A stretch of 64,000 nucleotides of DNA from Flavobacterium eburneipallidum (GTDB taxonomy: Bacteria; Bacteroidota; Bacteroidia; Flavobacteriales; Flavobacteriaceae): NCBI RefSeq assembly GCF_027111355.2, contig NZ_CP114291.2, positions 3,038,001 to 3,102,000 on the forward strand. Direction: 5' to 3'. Below the pieces are notes generated by a model. The model saw nothing but the letters and a program-made list of their open reading frames with translations. It did not search any database and was not told the DNA's origin. This document shows positions 34,749 to 44,268 of this stretch, piece by piece; position 1 is the first letter of the stretch; every line of letters begins with the position of its first letter. The position numbers and the translations under genes are program-made.

Positions 34749-36809
34749 ATGTCAAAAATTACACAACCACCAGTCGCTAAAATAATTCCTAAAACATTAG
34801 AGAAATTCGGCGACGAAAGAATTGACAACTATTTTTGGCTAAACGATAGAGAAAACCCAGAAGTCATTGATTACTTGAACAAAGAAAATGACTATTACAA
34901 TGAAATGACTGCTCATACCAAGGCTTTTCAAAAAGAATTGTTTGAGGAAATGAAGAGCCGAATTAAGGAAGACGATGAATCTGTACCTTATTTATACAAC
35001 GGTTATTACTACATCACCCGTTTTGAAACTGGCAAAAATTACCCTATTTATTCCCGAAAAAAAGAAAGCCTTTTGGCAAAAGAAGAAATCATGTTTGATT
35101 GCAACACTATGGCAAAAGGACATGCGTATTTTCAATTGGGTGGTTTAAGCATAAGTCCTGATAATAAATTAGCCGTTTTTAGTATTGATGTTGTTGGGCG
35201 ACGAATTTATGACATCCAAGTTAAAGACCTCGAAACAGGCGAAATTCTTTCTGATAAAATCGAAAAAGTGTCTGGAAGTGCCGTTTGGGCAAATGACAAT
35301 CAGACTATTTTTTATTCTAGTCAGGACGAAGTTACCTTGCGTTCGGACAAAATTTTCAAACATAAATTAGGTACCAATCAAACCGATGACATTTTAATCT
35401 ATTTCGAAAAAGACGAAACCTATAATGTAGAAATTGCCAAATCCAAATCCAGAAAATACCTAGCAATTGAATCAGGAAGCACTTTAACGACCGAATATCA
35501 AATACTAGAAGCTGACAATCCAGACGGAAAGTTCCGAATGTTTCAAAAAAGAGTTCGTGGTCTAGAATACAGCATCAATCATTATGGTGATAGTTTTTAT
35601 ATTATGACCAACAAGGATGAAGCAACTAATTTTAAGTTGATGAAAACCTTGGAAACCGCTACTACCAAAGAAAATTGGACAGAAGTGATTCCGCATCGTG
35701 AAGATGTTTTGTTGGAAGACATTGAGATTTTTAAAGATTTTTTGGTTCTAGAAGAGCGATGCAATGGCTTAAACAAAATTAGAATCATGCCTTGGAAAGG
35801 CGAAGGAGAATATTATTTGCCCTTTGAAAGCGAAACTTACACAGCTTACACCTCAACAAATGTTGATTTTGACACCGATGTTTTGCGTTATTCTTATCAA
35901 TCGATGACCACACCTTCTTCGATTATTGATTTCAATATGAAAACCAAAACCAAAGAAATTAAAAAAGAACAACAGGTTTTAGGCGGGAAATTCGACAAAA
36001 ATAACTATCTTGAGGAACGAATTTGGGCAACTGCAGAAGACGGAACAAAAATTCCAATTTCTGTGGTGTATAAAAAAGGACTAAAAAAAGACGGAAAGAG
36101 TCCATTGTTGCTCTATGCTTATGGATCTTATGGACATTCGATGGACGCTACTTTTTCTTCCACAAGATTAACATTATTAGACAGAGGGTTTATTTTTGCT
36201 ATAGCTCATGTTCGCGGTGGAGAAGATTTAGGAAGACAATGGTATGAAGACGGTAAGTTGTTAAAAAAGAAAAATACGTTTACCGATTTTATTGATTGTT
36301 CTAAATTTGTAATCGAACAAAAATACACTTCTCCCGAACATTTATATGCCGAAGGAGGTTCTGCAGGAGGATTATTAATGGGAGCCATCATAAATATGGC
36401 ACCAGAATTATACAACGGAATTATAGCTCAAGTTCCATTTGTAGATGTAATGACGACCATGCTAGACGAAACTATACCTTTGACAACAGGAGAATATGAC
36501 GAATGGGGAAATCCAAACATTAAGAAATATTACAAGTATATGTTATCGTATTCACCTTACGATAATTTAAAAAAACAAAAATATCCTAATATGTATGTAT
36601 CAACTGGTTTGCATGACTCCCAAGTACAATACTGGGAACCAGCTAAATGGGTTGCTAAAATTAGATCATTAAAAACAGAAGACACACTTTTATTTCTAGA
36701 CACCAATATGGATGCAGGTCACGGAGGAGCCTCGGGACGCTTTGAAGCCATCAAAGAATTGGCAAAGGAATTCAGTTTTTTATTAGATTTAGAAAAAATT
36801 GAAAAGTAA
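34749..36809 (+). CDS. S9-family prolyl oligopeptidase (oligopeptidase B-like)
   Basis: A 686-residue serine peptidase with an N-terminal seven-bladed propeller (about 70-400) and a C-terminal alpha/beta-hydrolase. The nucleophile Ser538 is in AEGGSAGGLLMG; the His is H658 in DAGHGGASG; RGGEDLGRQWYEDGKLLKK is typical of oligopeptidase B. MSKITQPPVAKIIPKTLEKFGDERIDNYFWL is the family start, so the ATG at 34749 is chosen. The absence of a signal peptide fits the cytosol. Cleavage after basic residues or Pro cannot be told by eye. Confidence 0.93.
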   Translation: MSKITQPPVAKIIPKTLEKFGDERIDNYFWLNDRENPEVIDYLNKENDYYNEMTAHTKAFQKELFEEMKSRIKEDDESVPYLYNGYYYITRFETGKNYPIYSRKKESLLAKEEIMFDCNTMAKGHAYFQLGGLSISPDNKLAVFSIDVVGRRIYDIQVKDLETGEILSDKIEKVSGSAVWANDNQTIFYSSQDEVTLRSDKIFKHKLGTNQTDDILIYFEKDETYNVEIAKSKSRKYLAIESGSTLTTEYQILEADNPDGKFRMFQKRVRGLEYSINHYGDSFYIMTNKDEATNFKLMKTLETATTKENWTEVIPHREDVLLEDIEIFKDFLVLEERCNGLNKIRIMPWKGEGEYYLPFESETYTAYTSTNVDFDTDVLRYSYQSMTTPSSIIDFNMKTKTKEIKKEQQVLGGKFDKNNYLEERIWATAEDGTKIPISVVYKKGLKKDGKSPLLLYAYGSYGHSMDATFSSTRLTLLDRGFIFAIAHVRGGEDLGRQWYEDGKLLKKKNTFTDFIDCSKFVIEQKYTSPEHLYAEGGSAGGLLMGAIINMAPELYNGIIAQVPFVDVMTTMLDETIPLTTGEYDEWGNPNIKKYYKYMLSYSPYDNLKKQKYPNMYVSTGLHDSQVQYWEPAKWVAKIRSLKTEDTLLFLDTNMDAGHGGASGRFEAIKELAKEFSFLLDLEKIEK

Positions 36810-36824
36810 TTAGAAATTTTTCCC

Positions 36825-36832
36825 TAAATTTG
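36825..36832 (+). promoter_or_regulatory. -7 promoter element of the PLP cysteine-synthase-like gene
   Basis: TAAATTTG fits TAnnTTTG and lies 48 bases before the ATG at 36881. Confidence 0.5.
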
Positions 36833-36880
36833 CAAGGATTTTGGTTAAATTAAAAAGTGTCCTTGATTAACTATTTTTTT

Positions 36881-37921
36881 ATGAAAAAAGAAATTAATGC
36901 TTATAATAATATTTTAGAATTAATAGGGAACACTCCACTTATTAAGCTAAATAGAGTTACCGAAGAATTAAAAGGAAATTTTTACGCTAAAATAGAAGCC
37001 TTTAATCCAGGTCATTCTACCAAAGATCGAATAGCTTTATTTATCATAGAAGAAGCCGAAAAAAGAGGAATTCTCTCTCCAGGCGACACCATCATCGAAA
37101 CTACTTCAGGAAATACTGGATTTAGTTTAGCAATGGTAAGTATCATTAAAGGTTACAATTGTATATTAGCTGTTAGTTCAAAATCTTCCAAAGATAAAAT
37201 TGATATGCTACGCAGTTTAGGGGCAAAAGTATATGTTTGTCCAGCACACGTTTCTGCCGATGATGAGCGTTCTTATTACAGTGTTGCCAAACGTTTGCAC
37301 GAAGAAACAAAAGGATCTGTGTATATCAATCAATACTTCAATCAATTAAATATTGACGCACATTATAACACTACAGGGCCTGAAATTTGGGAACAAACTA
37401 ACGGTCAAATCACACACCTTATTGCTTGTAGTGGAACTGGAGGAACAATTTCCGGAACAGCAAAATTCCTGAAAGAACAAAATCCTAATATTAGAATTTT
37501 AGGCGTTGATGCTTTTGGTTCCGTTTTGAAAAAATTCCACGAAACCAAAGAATTCGATAACAACGAAATTTACCCTTATAGAATAGAAGGTTTAGGTAAA
37601 AACCTAATTCCATCGGCTACAGACTTTGATGTGATTGATAGATTCATGAAAGTTACTGATGAGGAAAGTGCTCATTCTACTAGAGAATTGACTCGAAAAG
37701 AGGGTTTGTTTGTAGGTTACACTTCGGGAGCAGTACTTCAAGCTATAAAACAATATGCCGAAGAAGGCGAATTTGACGAAAACAGTAACATCATTGCTAT
37801 TTTCCCTGACCATGGTTCTCGCTATATGAGTAAAGTATTTAGTGATACTTGGATGAACGAACAAGGATTCTTTGATAGTATCAACGAAGAAGAAGTTCAG
37901 AAAATAGAGTTTATAAAATAA
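36881..37921 (+). CDS. PLP-dependent cysteine synthase / cystathionine beta-synthase family enzyme
   Basis: A 346-residue fold-type II PLP enzyme: [19 protein letters not shown] Lys in [11 protein letters not shown], phosphate loop [28 protein letters not shown] and [13 protein letters not shown]. It is distinct from the CysM-type enzyme at 55.7 kb: longer, with a C-terminal extension ([20 protein letters not shown]). The NCBI-style name would be PLP-dependent cysteine synthase family protein; the sulfide or homocysteine acceptor is unsettled. Confidence 0.88.
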   Translation: MKKEINAYNNILELIGNTPLIKLNRVTEELKGNFYAKIEAFNPGHSTKDRIALFIIEEAEKRGILSPGDTIIETTSGNTGFSLAMVSIIKGYNCILAVSSKSSKDKIDMLRSLGAKVYVCPAHVSADDERSYYSVAKRLHEETKGSVYINQYFNQLNIDAHYNTTGPEIWEQTNGQITHLIACSGTGGTISGTAKFLKEQNPNIRILGVDAFGSVLKKFHETKEFDNNEIYPYRIEGLGKNLIPSATDFDVIDRFMKVTDEESAHSTRELTRKEGLFVGYTSGAVLQAIKQYAEEGEFDENSNIIAIFPDHGSRYMSKVFSDTWMNEQGFFDSINEEEVQKIEFIK

Positions 37922-37925
37922 GCTT

Positions 37926-37975
37926 CAGTGTTCAGTAATCAGAACGCAGTTTTCAGAAAACAGAAGGCAGTTTTA
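37926..37975. repeat. CAGT-rich repeat after the PLP enzyme gene
   Basis: Contains GTGTTCAGTAATCAGAACGC, then GCAGTTTTCAGAAAACAGAAGGC. Related to 2993-3056; TTTTCAGAAAAC also pairs with itself. Confidence 0.45.
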
Positions 37976-37989
37976 TAAAACCCACATAC

Positions 37990-38021
37990 AAAAAAATCCA
38001 TTCTTGCGAATGGATTTTTTT
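37990..38021. terminator. bidirectional terminator
   Basis: AAAAAAATCCATTC pairs with GAATGGATTTTTTT around TTGC: a 14-base stem with T-run on both strands. It separates the PLP enzyme gene from the convergent yebC. Confidence 0.9.
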
Positions 38022-38084
38022 ATGAAATAATTCTAATTGATCTTATAAACTGAACACTAAATACTGAATACTGCTCACTAAAAA

Positions 38085-38795
38085 TTACTCCTGCATCGTA
38101 TGATACACGTTCATCACGTCATCATCTTCCTCTATTTTTTCGATTAGTTTTTCTACGTCAGCGATTTGTGCTTCTGTCAATTCTTTGGTGATTTGTGGAA
38201 TTCTCTCAAAACCAGAAGAAAGAATTTCAATTCCTCGACTTTCCAATTCTTTTTGAATGGTTCCAAAACTACCAAAAGGCGCATAAATCAAGATTCCGTC
38301 TTCATCTTCAAAAACCTCTTCGGCACCAAAATCAATTAATTCTAATTCTAATTCTTCTGGATCTAAACCTGCTGCTGGAATTCGGAAGTTACAGGTGTGG
38401 TCGAACATAAATTCTACCGAACCTTGCGTTCCAAAAGTTCCGTTGCATTTATTAAAATAACTACGAATATTAGCTACCGTTCTGTTATTATTATCAGTTG
38501 CAGTTTCAACTAAAATAGCGATTCCGTGTGGCGCATAACCTTCAAACAAAACTTCTTTATAGTTGGCAGTATCTTTGTCGGTTGCTTTTTTGATGGCGCG
38601 CTCCACATTCTCTTTTGGCATATTTACTGCCTTTGAATTCTGGATTACTGCTCTTAATCTCGAGTTGGCTTCAGGATTCGGACCACCTTCCTTTACAGCC
38701 ATTACAATATCTTTTCCAATTCTGGTAAATGCTTTGGCCATTGCCGACCAACGCTTCATTTTTCTACCTTTTCTGAACTCAAACGCTCTTCCCAT
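38085..38795 (-). CDS. YebC/PmpR-family regulator
   Basis: A 236-residue protein of the YebC/TACO1 family: MGRAFEFRKGRKMKRWSAMAKAFTRIGKDI at the start, AKAVNMPKENVERAIKKATD, FEGYAPHGIAILVE, and the C-terminal ferredoxin-like domains (VFEDEDGILIYAP). The family acts as transcription regulator or helps translation of polyproline stretches. Start at 38795 is immediately after a promoter. Highly conserved. Confidence 0.93.
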   Translation of the reverse strand: MGRAFEFRKGRKMKRWSAMAKAFTRIGKDIVMAVKEGGPNPEANSRLRAVIQNSKAVNMPKENVERAIKKATDKDTANYKEVLFEGYAPHGIAILVETATDNNNRTVANIRSYFNKCNGTFGTQGSVEFMFDHTCNFRIPAAGLDPEELELELIDFGAEEVFEDEDGILIYAPFGSFGTIQKELESRGIEILSSGFERIPQITKELTEAQIADVEKLIEKIEEDDDVMNVYHTMQE

Positions 38796-38817
38796 TTCTA
38801 ATTATTATTTTGAACTG

Positions 38818-38847
38818 CAAAAATACAGTTATTAGTTATTTTTACAA
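38818..38847 (-). promoter_or_regulatory. promoter of yebC
   Basis: On the minus strand TTG (38845-38847), 19 bases, TATTTTTG (38818-38825). Exact consensus, leader about 17 bases. Confidence 0.75.
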
Positions 38848-38855
38848 CTATTTTT

Positions 38856-39890
38856 TTAATCAATTGGCACATATCGAGCAATAAAATTATCGCCCGTAAC
38901 ATTCCAATTATTAAGAACATTGGTTCTTTCGGTGTTGAATTTATTGATGGTTCGGTTATAATTCCCGACTTCTTTATTCAGTTCGTTGACCAATTTATTG
39001 AAGTTGTCAACTTCCTCTTTCGAACGATTTCCCGCCGATTTATTATCCATCACTTTCTTATTTTCTTGGAATTTTTGGTTCAGTATCATAAACGAAACTA
39101 CTGATGGACTCAACTCCAATGCTTCTTTTTTGCTGAATTCCAATTCTTTTTTAGTTGCAAGTACCAAAGACATATCGTTTTTATAAGCTTTGAAAGTCTT
39201 CAATTTCTCCAAACCTTCGTTAGCATATTGCTCCAAGGCATTTGCATTTTGTTGAATAGCACTCAAATCATTCGCTTGAATCGCTTTCAACAAAACAGAT
39301 TCAGTAAAATTGACTTTGAAAAAAATTAAATACAATTGCGTATGATTTTCGAAAACCTCGTTCGAGATCTTCATTTTTTTGCCCAATTCACTGGTATCTT
39401 CCCCTATTTGAATGTTGTATTTATTCGCAAATACTTTTTGGTTGGCATTCAATTTATCTACTTCTGCATTGATTTTTTCGTTGACCAAATCTCTTGCCAT
39501 AATGTAAGCTTCCATGTAATCATAAGATTGTTCAGCCACTTCCTGCATGTCAATAATCTTCTCATATTCCTGATTGATATTTTTCTCGGAAATAGCCAAA
39601 TAAGCTAACAATTGATCTCTGTATTCCACATCTCCTTTGTAACCATCCTTCAAAGCTTCGATTTTCTTGCTAGCATTTTGAATACTTTTCACCAATGCTT
39701 TTCGGGTAGCATCAATCCTTCTAGCGTTTTTTGTATGTGCGACCGTTTTAGTGTATTTCCAAGTATTGCGAGTGATTACATCGGTTTCTTTACCTATATA
39801 ATTCAGATAATCGACTGGTGTTTTAAAATCTTGTGCAGTTGCAATAGTTAGTGTACAGAAAAATAAAAGCGAATTCAGAAGTTTTTTCAT
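38856..39890 (-). CDS. secreted helical protein of unknown function
   Basis: A 344-residue exported protein: signal peptide cleaved after MKKLLNSLLFFCTLTIATA. The mature part (QDFKTPVDYLNYIGKETDVITRNTWKYTKT...) is nearly all helical, with several coiled-coil stretches rich in Lys, Glu and Asn and no Cys. I recall a Leptospira LIC11966-type surface family that looks similar but cannot confirm it. Stop and start are 6 bases from the S41 peptidase gene, upstream on the same strand, so the two form an operon; it might be a periplasmic substrate or helper of that protease. Inference only. Confidence 0.7.
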   Translation of the reverse strand: MKKLLNSLLFFCTLTIATAQDFKTPVDYLNYIGKETDVITRNTWKYTKTVAHTKNARRIDATRKALVKSIQNASKKIEALKDGYKGDVEYRDQLLAYLAISEKNINQEYEKIIDMQEVAEQSYDYMEAYIMARDLVNEKINAEVDKLNANQKVFANKYNIQIGEDTSELGKKMKISNEVFENHTQLYLIFFKVNFTESVLLKAIQANDLSAIQQNANALEQYANEGLEKLKTFKAYKNDMSLVLATKKELEFSKKEALELSPSVVSFMILNQKFQENKKVMDNKSAGNRSKEEVDNFNKLVNELNKEVGNYNRTINKFNTERTNVLNNWNVTGDNFIARYVPID

Positions 39891-39896
39891 AAGTGG

Positions 39897-41936
39897 TTAT
39901 TTTTTTAAATTATTGAAGTCGTTTAGTATAGCCACGGCTTCTTCGATATAAGGGTTGGTTTTTAGCTCTTTGATTTTAAACGCATTTATTTCCTGCTGAA
40001 AAGGGTCAAATGCGACTTTTTCGGCATCATACGAATTATTGGTTATAGTGCAATTGGTTTCGGTTTTGGTTATTTTTTTTACCTGTTTCCAAAGCAAATC
40101 TATTTCGTGAACATCCGCAAATACTTTCTTAAACGTTAACGGCAAAGGTTTTTTCGGGTCGTTGTAAAGCGCATTAATCTTTACATTTACCGAAAGAATT
40201 TCATTGAAACGAGCATTATTTCTCGACCTCAAATTGCTCTTTTCTATCAATGTTGGATAATATTCTTTAGAAAAAGCATTGAACTTTGCTTTTGTTGTAA
40301 TCCTATCATATTCCAAAGCCGTTTTGAAACTATTTTCTCTTTGAACAATACTATCATACAAAACAGGAAGCGCAATATCCGGAAGTACTCCTTTTACTTG
40401 ATGGCTATCGCCTGTAACTCGGTAAAATTTCTCTAAAGTTAGTTTCACAAAATCCTGCTGTTTTCCATCCAATGGCAAGATGGATTGCATCGTAGCTTTG
40501 CCCAATGTTTTACTACCTACAATAATCGCACGATTGTAATCTTGCATCGCAGCCGCAAAAAATTCACTCGCCGAAGCCGAATTTCCATTAATCAAAATCA
40601 CGATAGGCCCAAAGTAAACGCTTCCTCGATTGAAATCCTTTAGAATTGTGTGTTTCTTTTTATTATTGACCAAAACCGAAACAGGACCAAAATCGACAAA
40701 CATTCCGACTAATTTCACGGCTTCTTCCATCGAGCCACCACCATTATTTTGAAGATCAATAACAAGTCCTTCAATCTTATCTTTTTTAAGTTTGGTAATT
40801 TCTTTTGCTACATCATCAGCGCAACCTTGTGGACTGAATCCGTCAAAATCGGAATAAAAATTAGGAATATTGATGTAGCCAATTTTGGAATCTTTCTCGG
40901 CAATAAAACTAAAAACCGCATTATTGGTTGCTTTCATTACTTGTTTTTTCAACAAAACAGGAAGAATAGTTCCGTTTTTCTTCTGAATCGTCAACTCGAT
41001 TTCTTTATTAGTGTCCGAAAAAATAAGTTCACCGATTTTATCCAACGAAGCGCAGGAAACAGAATACTCCTCTCCTTTTGTATTCGAAACTTTCAAAATA
41101 ACATCGTCTTTTTCCAGTTTTTTAGACTTTTCGGCTGGCCCACCTGGTACAATTTCCGAAACGACAATTTCCTCTTTTTCATTCAAACTAACATTGATTC
41201 CTAGTGACAAACCGCTGGTGGATAAGCTTGACATGAAACTACTTTTGGCTTCCAATGAAAAATAATTGGTATGAGGATCAAAATAGGCACAAAAAATATT
41301 GAGAAAATCATTTTTAAGATCGTAGTCAATTCCTTTTGGAGCATTGAGGATACCATTCAATTTACACAAATAGGTTTCGAAAGTTTTGGCTTTTGAAATT
41401 TTTTCAAGTTTAGAAAAATGAGGCGTTAACGAATCCAGATTGGCACTCATTTTTGAAACATCTTCCAGAATATCATACCGCACTCTTTTACGCCAAACCC
41501 TTTCAAAATCTTTAATTCCTAGATCAAATGGAAAACTTTTTTTAGAGAATTTAACCGTGTCTTTACTGTTATAATCCAAGACTTCAGTTTGAATTTTTTC
41601 GAGCGTTTTTTTCTTTCTTTCAAGTGCTAATTTATACGTGGAAACAAACTCATCTATAAAAGAACAGTTTTCGTCCAAGATGTAATTATCCAGCAAAAGT
41701 CTATGTTTACGAAGGTTTTGATATTCGGTTTTGGTGAATAAATTGCGCCCCGCATCCAAACCATCTATAAAGGTATCAAAAACATAGACCGACAAACTAT
41801 CGTCAACGGATTTGGGTTGGTAATGTTCGCGTTGGATCAGAACATTTATTTTGGAAAGGAGTTCACAGGTTTTGGCACTATTTTGTCCCAATAGCGAAAA
41901 GGTTGTCAAGAATAATACGAGTGAAAGCTTCTTCAT
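39897..41936 (-). CDS. S41-family carboxy-terminal processing protease
   Basis: A 679-residue periplasmic serine protease of the Tsp/Prc type: signal peptide to LLGQ, a helical N-terminal domain, PDZ domain (about residues 230-320, SGLSLGINVSLNEKEEIVV, VPGGPAEKSKKLEKDDVILKV), the catalytic domain with IDLQNNGGGSMEEAV, Ser in ILINGNSASASEFFAAAMQDYNRA and Lys in GSKTLGKATMQS, and a C-terminal DUF3340-like helical tail. It degrades or trims proteins from their C-termini in the periplasm. The secreted helical protein gene lies directly downstream. Confidence 0.93.
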   Translation of the reverse strand: MKKLSLVLFLTTFSLLGQNSAKTCELLSKINVLIQREHYQPKSVDDSLSVYVFDTFIDGLDAGRNLFTKTEYQNLRKHRLLLDNYILDENCSFIDEFVSTYKLALERKKKTLEKIQTEVLDYNSKDTVKFSKKSFPFDLGIKDFERVWRKRVRYDILEDVSKMSANLDSLTPHFSKLEKISKAKTFETYLCKLNGILNAPKGIDYDLKNDFLNIFCAYFDPHTNYFSLEAKSSFMSSLSTSGLSLGINVSLNEKEEIVVSEIVPGGPAEKSKKLEKDDVILKVSNTKGEEYSVSCASLDKIGELIFSDTNKEIELTIQKKNGTILPVLLKKQVMKATNNAVFSFIAEKDSKIGYINIPNFYSDFDGFSPQGCADDVAKEITKLKKDKIEGLVIDLQNNGGGSMEEAVKLVGMFVDFGPVSVLVNNKKKHTILKDFNRGSVYFGPIVILINGNSASASEFFAAAMQDYNRAIIVGSKTLGKATMQSILPLDGKQQDFVKLTLEKFYRVTGDSHQVKGVLPDIALPVLYDSIVQRENSFKTALEYDRITTKAKFNAFSKEYYPTLIEKSNLRSRNNARFNEILSVNVKINALYNDPKKPLPLTFKKVFADVHEIDLLWKQVKKITKTETNCTITNNSYDAEKVAFDPFQQEINAFKIKELKTNPYIEEAVAILNDFNNLKK

Positions 41937-42017
41937 TTGCGAGTTTATTAGTGCAATTTAAAATAAAAATACCGCAAATTCACAAATTATTACACCTATT
42001 TGATATTGTATTGTTTT

Positions 42018-42093
42018 GCCGCAGATTCGCAGATTTTAATCTTTGTTTAAAATTATAAAATTTAGATTATAAAAAAATCTGCGAATCTGCGGC
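42018..42093. repeat. CCGCAGATTCGCAGATT inverted repeat
   Basis: GCCGCAGATTCGCAGATTTT (42018-) pairs with AAAATCTGCGAATCTGCGGC (-42093). Arms are perfect over 19 bases or more, with a 36-base AT loop. It sits upstream of the S41 protease gene and downstream of gcvT, both on the minus strand. Confidence 0.8.
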
Positions 42094-42119
42094 TTAAATT
42101 TTCTTCGAAATTCGAATCC

Positions 42120-43202
42120 TTATTTCTTATAAAACGGCAGTTTTACCACTTTGGCTGGAACATCATTTTTTCGGATTCGGATAAAAATATCGCTGCCAAT
42201 ACTGCTGTTTTCCGTTGTTACATATCCCAATCCAATACCTACATTCATCGATGGCGACATGGTTCCCGAAGTTACTTCGCCAATGACAGTTCCCGAAGCA
42301 TCCACAATATCATAATGTTGCCTTGGTACAGCGCGTTCCTGCATTTCGAAACCAATTAGTTTTTTAGTAACGCCCGCTTCTTTTTGTTTTTTCAGATTAT
42401 CCGAATTGGTAAATTCTTTATTGAATTTCGTAATCCATCCCAAACCAGCTTCGAGTGGCGAAGTCGTATCGTTGATGTCGTTGCCGTACAAACAGAAACC
42501 CATTTCCAAACGCAAGGTATCACGAGCTGCCAAACCAATAGGCTTGATTCCGTAAGAGGCTCCCGCTTCAAAAACTTTGTTCCAAAGCTGTTCTACTTCT
42601 ATATTCTTGCAGTAAATCTCGAAACCTCCAGAACCTGTATAACCCGTTGCCGAAATAATCACGTGTTCGATTCCTGCAAAATCACCTACTTCAAAATGAT
42701 AATACTCAATCGCTGATAAATCAACTGAAGTTAGACTTTGCATGGCTTCCACGGCTTTTGGTCCTTGAATCGCCAATAGAGAATAATCGTCTGAAAGGTT
42801 TTTCATTTCTACACCCAAATCATTTTGAGCCGAAATCCAATCCCAATCTTTGTCGATATTCGAAGCATTTACGACCAATAAATATTGCTCGTCTTTTATT
42901 TTATACACCAATAAATCATCTACAATTCCGCCATCATTGTTTGGCAAACAAGAATATTGCGCTCTGCCAATGGTCAAAGTCGAAGCATCGTTCGAAGTCA
43001 CTTTTTGAATCAACGCCAAAGCATTTTCGCCAGTCAACAAAAATTCGCCCATGTGCGACACATCAAAAACACCCACTGCATTACGAACCACTTCGTGTTC
43101 AGCATTTACGCCTTCGTATAAAATTGGCATATTGTATCCAGCAAACGGAAGCATTTTGGCTCCCAAACTCTCGTGTATGTGCGTTAGCGCAGTATTTTTC
43201 AT
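42120..43202 (-). CDS. gcvT: aminomethyltransferase, glycine cleavage T-protein
   Basis: A 360-residue tetrahydrofolate-dependent aminomethyltransferase of the glycine cleavage system. N-terminal [60 protein letters not shown], and [16 protein letters not shown] near the end are diagnostic. gcvH and gcvP are not adjacent, as often in Bacteroidetes. No glycine riboswitch is seen upstream. Confidence 0.96.
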   Translation of the reverse strand: MKNTALTHIHESLGAKMLPFAGYNMPILYEGVNAEHEVVRNAVGVFDVSHMGEFLLTGENALALIQKVTSNDASTLTIGRAQYSCLPNNDGGIVDDLLVYKIKDEQYLLVVNASNIDKDWDWISAQNDLGVEMKNLSDDYSLLAIQGPKAVEAMQSLTSVDLSAIEYYHFEVGDFAGIEHVIISATGYTGSGGFEIYCKNIEVEQLWNKVFEAGASYGIKPIGLAARDTLRLEMGFCLYGNDINDTTSPLEAGLGWITKFNKEFTNSDNLKKQKEAGVTKKLIGFEMQERAVPRQHYDIVDASGTVIGEVTSGTMSPSMNVGIGLGYVTTENSSIGSDIFIRIRKNDVPAKVVKLPFYKK

Positions 43203-43292
43203 GGTGATTTTTACTAAAATTTGAAGCCGCTAAAGTATCGATTTTTTATGGAGTGGCAAAGGGGATTTTAATTGGCTTTCGTATAAAAAAAT

Positions 43293-43323
43293 CGACACGA
43301 ATTACACAAATTATCACGGATTG
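43293..43323. repeat. left repeat arm flanking the ParB/methyltransferase island
   Basis: ACACGAATTACACAAA-TTATCACGGATT (28 bases). Its reverse complement matches the segment at 45749-45776 at 20 of 28 positions, so the two may be halves of one ancestral inverted repeat. Confidence 0.5.
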
Positions 43324-43332
43324 CGATTTGTT

Positions 43333-44265
43333 TTAATTACTGCCGCTAGTACGAGGAGATATAATTTTGTTATAAATAATAACGTTTTTATCTAATTCCT
43401 TTTTTAATTTGAACTGTAATGGATTCCAATCTTTTATATCTGGTTGTTTAAGTGTTGGACTAAAAAATAATATCTCTTGCCCAATTCTTGAGTTATATGC
43501 TGTGTGGTTAAATGAATATTCTTTTTTATTACAATCAAAATATAATTTTCGTATTTCGGGAACATTATCGTAAGAAACTATCCATTTTATGTTTTTAATA
43601 TTTTTAATTTTCTCACTAACATTTAAATGACTGTCATCTTGATAATGATTCATATATAATGAACTTGCCTTTAAATAGTATGGAGGATCAAAATAAAATA
43701 CAATATTTTCGTCAATTGCTTCTTGTTGAATTTTATCAATAAGTTTGATTGCATCTTTTTTATATAATCTGATAGATTTTTTTCTTTCGGCAATTTTTTT
43801 AATTCTCCCAATTAATTCAAATCTATTAAAACGACAATCCATTAAATAATTTCCGTTTTGTTTCATTCCACCCATAACTCCAGCATTAATAATTCCAGAT
43901 CGATTTGTTCGGTTTAAATAGAATGTTGAAAAACCTAAATCTAATAAATCAGCTGTTTTTTTATTATCTTGTATTTCTTTTTGTTTTCTCCATTCAGTAA
44001 TTGTAAGCTCTGCATTTTCAATTAAGTTACAGAGTTCTTTAGTTTTATTTAGTACACAATACCAAAAAGCATAAATTGACCTGTCTTTGTCATTTATTGT
44101 GATTTTTGAAACAAATCCTTCCAATAATAAAAATACTGCGACTGAAGCTCCACCAGAATATGGCTCAACATAGTGTCCATTAATATTATTATCTAAACAA
44201 ATTTTTGCAATAAATGCAGATAATTTATTTTTTCCTCCAGGATATCTTAATGGCGAATAGAACAT
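43333..44265 (-). CDS. D12-class N6-adenine DNA methyltransferase
   Basis: A 310-residue Dam-like alpha-class methyltransferase: N-terminal FYSPLRYPGGKNKLSAFIAK (SAM-binding), EPYSGGASVAVFLL, and catalytic DPPY in VFYFDPPYYLKASSLYMN (about residue 190), with an NTR-recognition segment in the middle (STFYLNRTNRSGI). It would methylate adenine in an unknown short site. No restriction endonuclease gene is beside it. It starts three bases after the stop of the ParB-fold gene. The region looks more AT-rich than neighbours, suggesting transfer, but no composition was calculated. Confidence 0.9.
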   Translation of the reverse strand: MFYSPLRYPGGKNKLSAFIAKICLDNNINGHYVEPYSGGASVAVFLLLEGFVSKITINDKDRSIYAFWYCVLNKTKELCNLIENAELTITEWRKQKEIQDNKKTADLLDLGFSTFYLNRTNRSGIINAGVMGGMKQNGNYLMDCRFNRFELIGRIKKIAERKKSIRLYKKDAIKLIDKIQQEAIDENIVFYFDPPYYLKASSLYMNHYQDDSHLNVSEKIKNIKNIKWIVSYDNVPEIRKLYFDCNKKEYSFNHTAYNSRIGQEILFFSPTLKQPDIKDWNPLQFKLKKELDKNVIIYNKIISPRTSGSN

Positions 44266-44268
44266 GTT

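Noticed and set aside
38195..38835. Plus-strand open frames antisense to yebC
   Set aside because: The minus-strand frame is a well conserved YebC; the opposite frames have no recognisable features.
43203..43292. Glycine riboswitch upstream of gcvT
   Set aside because: The 5' region is short and AT-rich, with no conserved riboswitch core.
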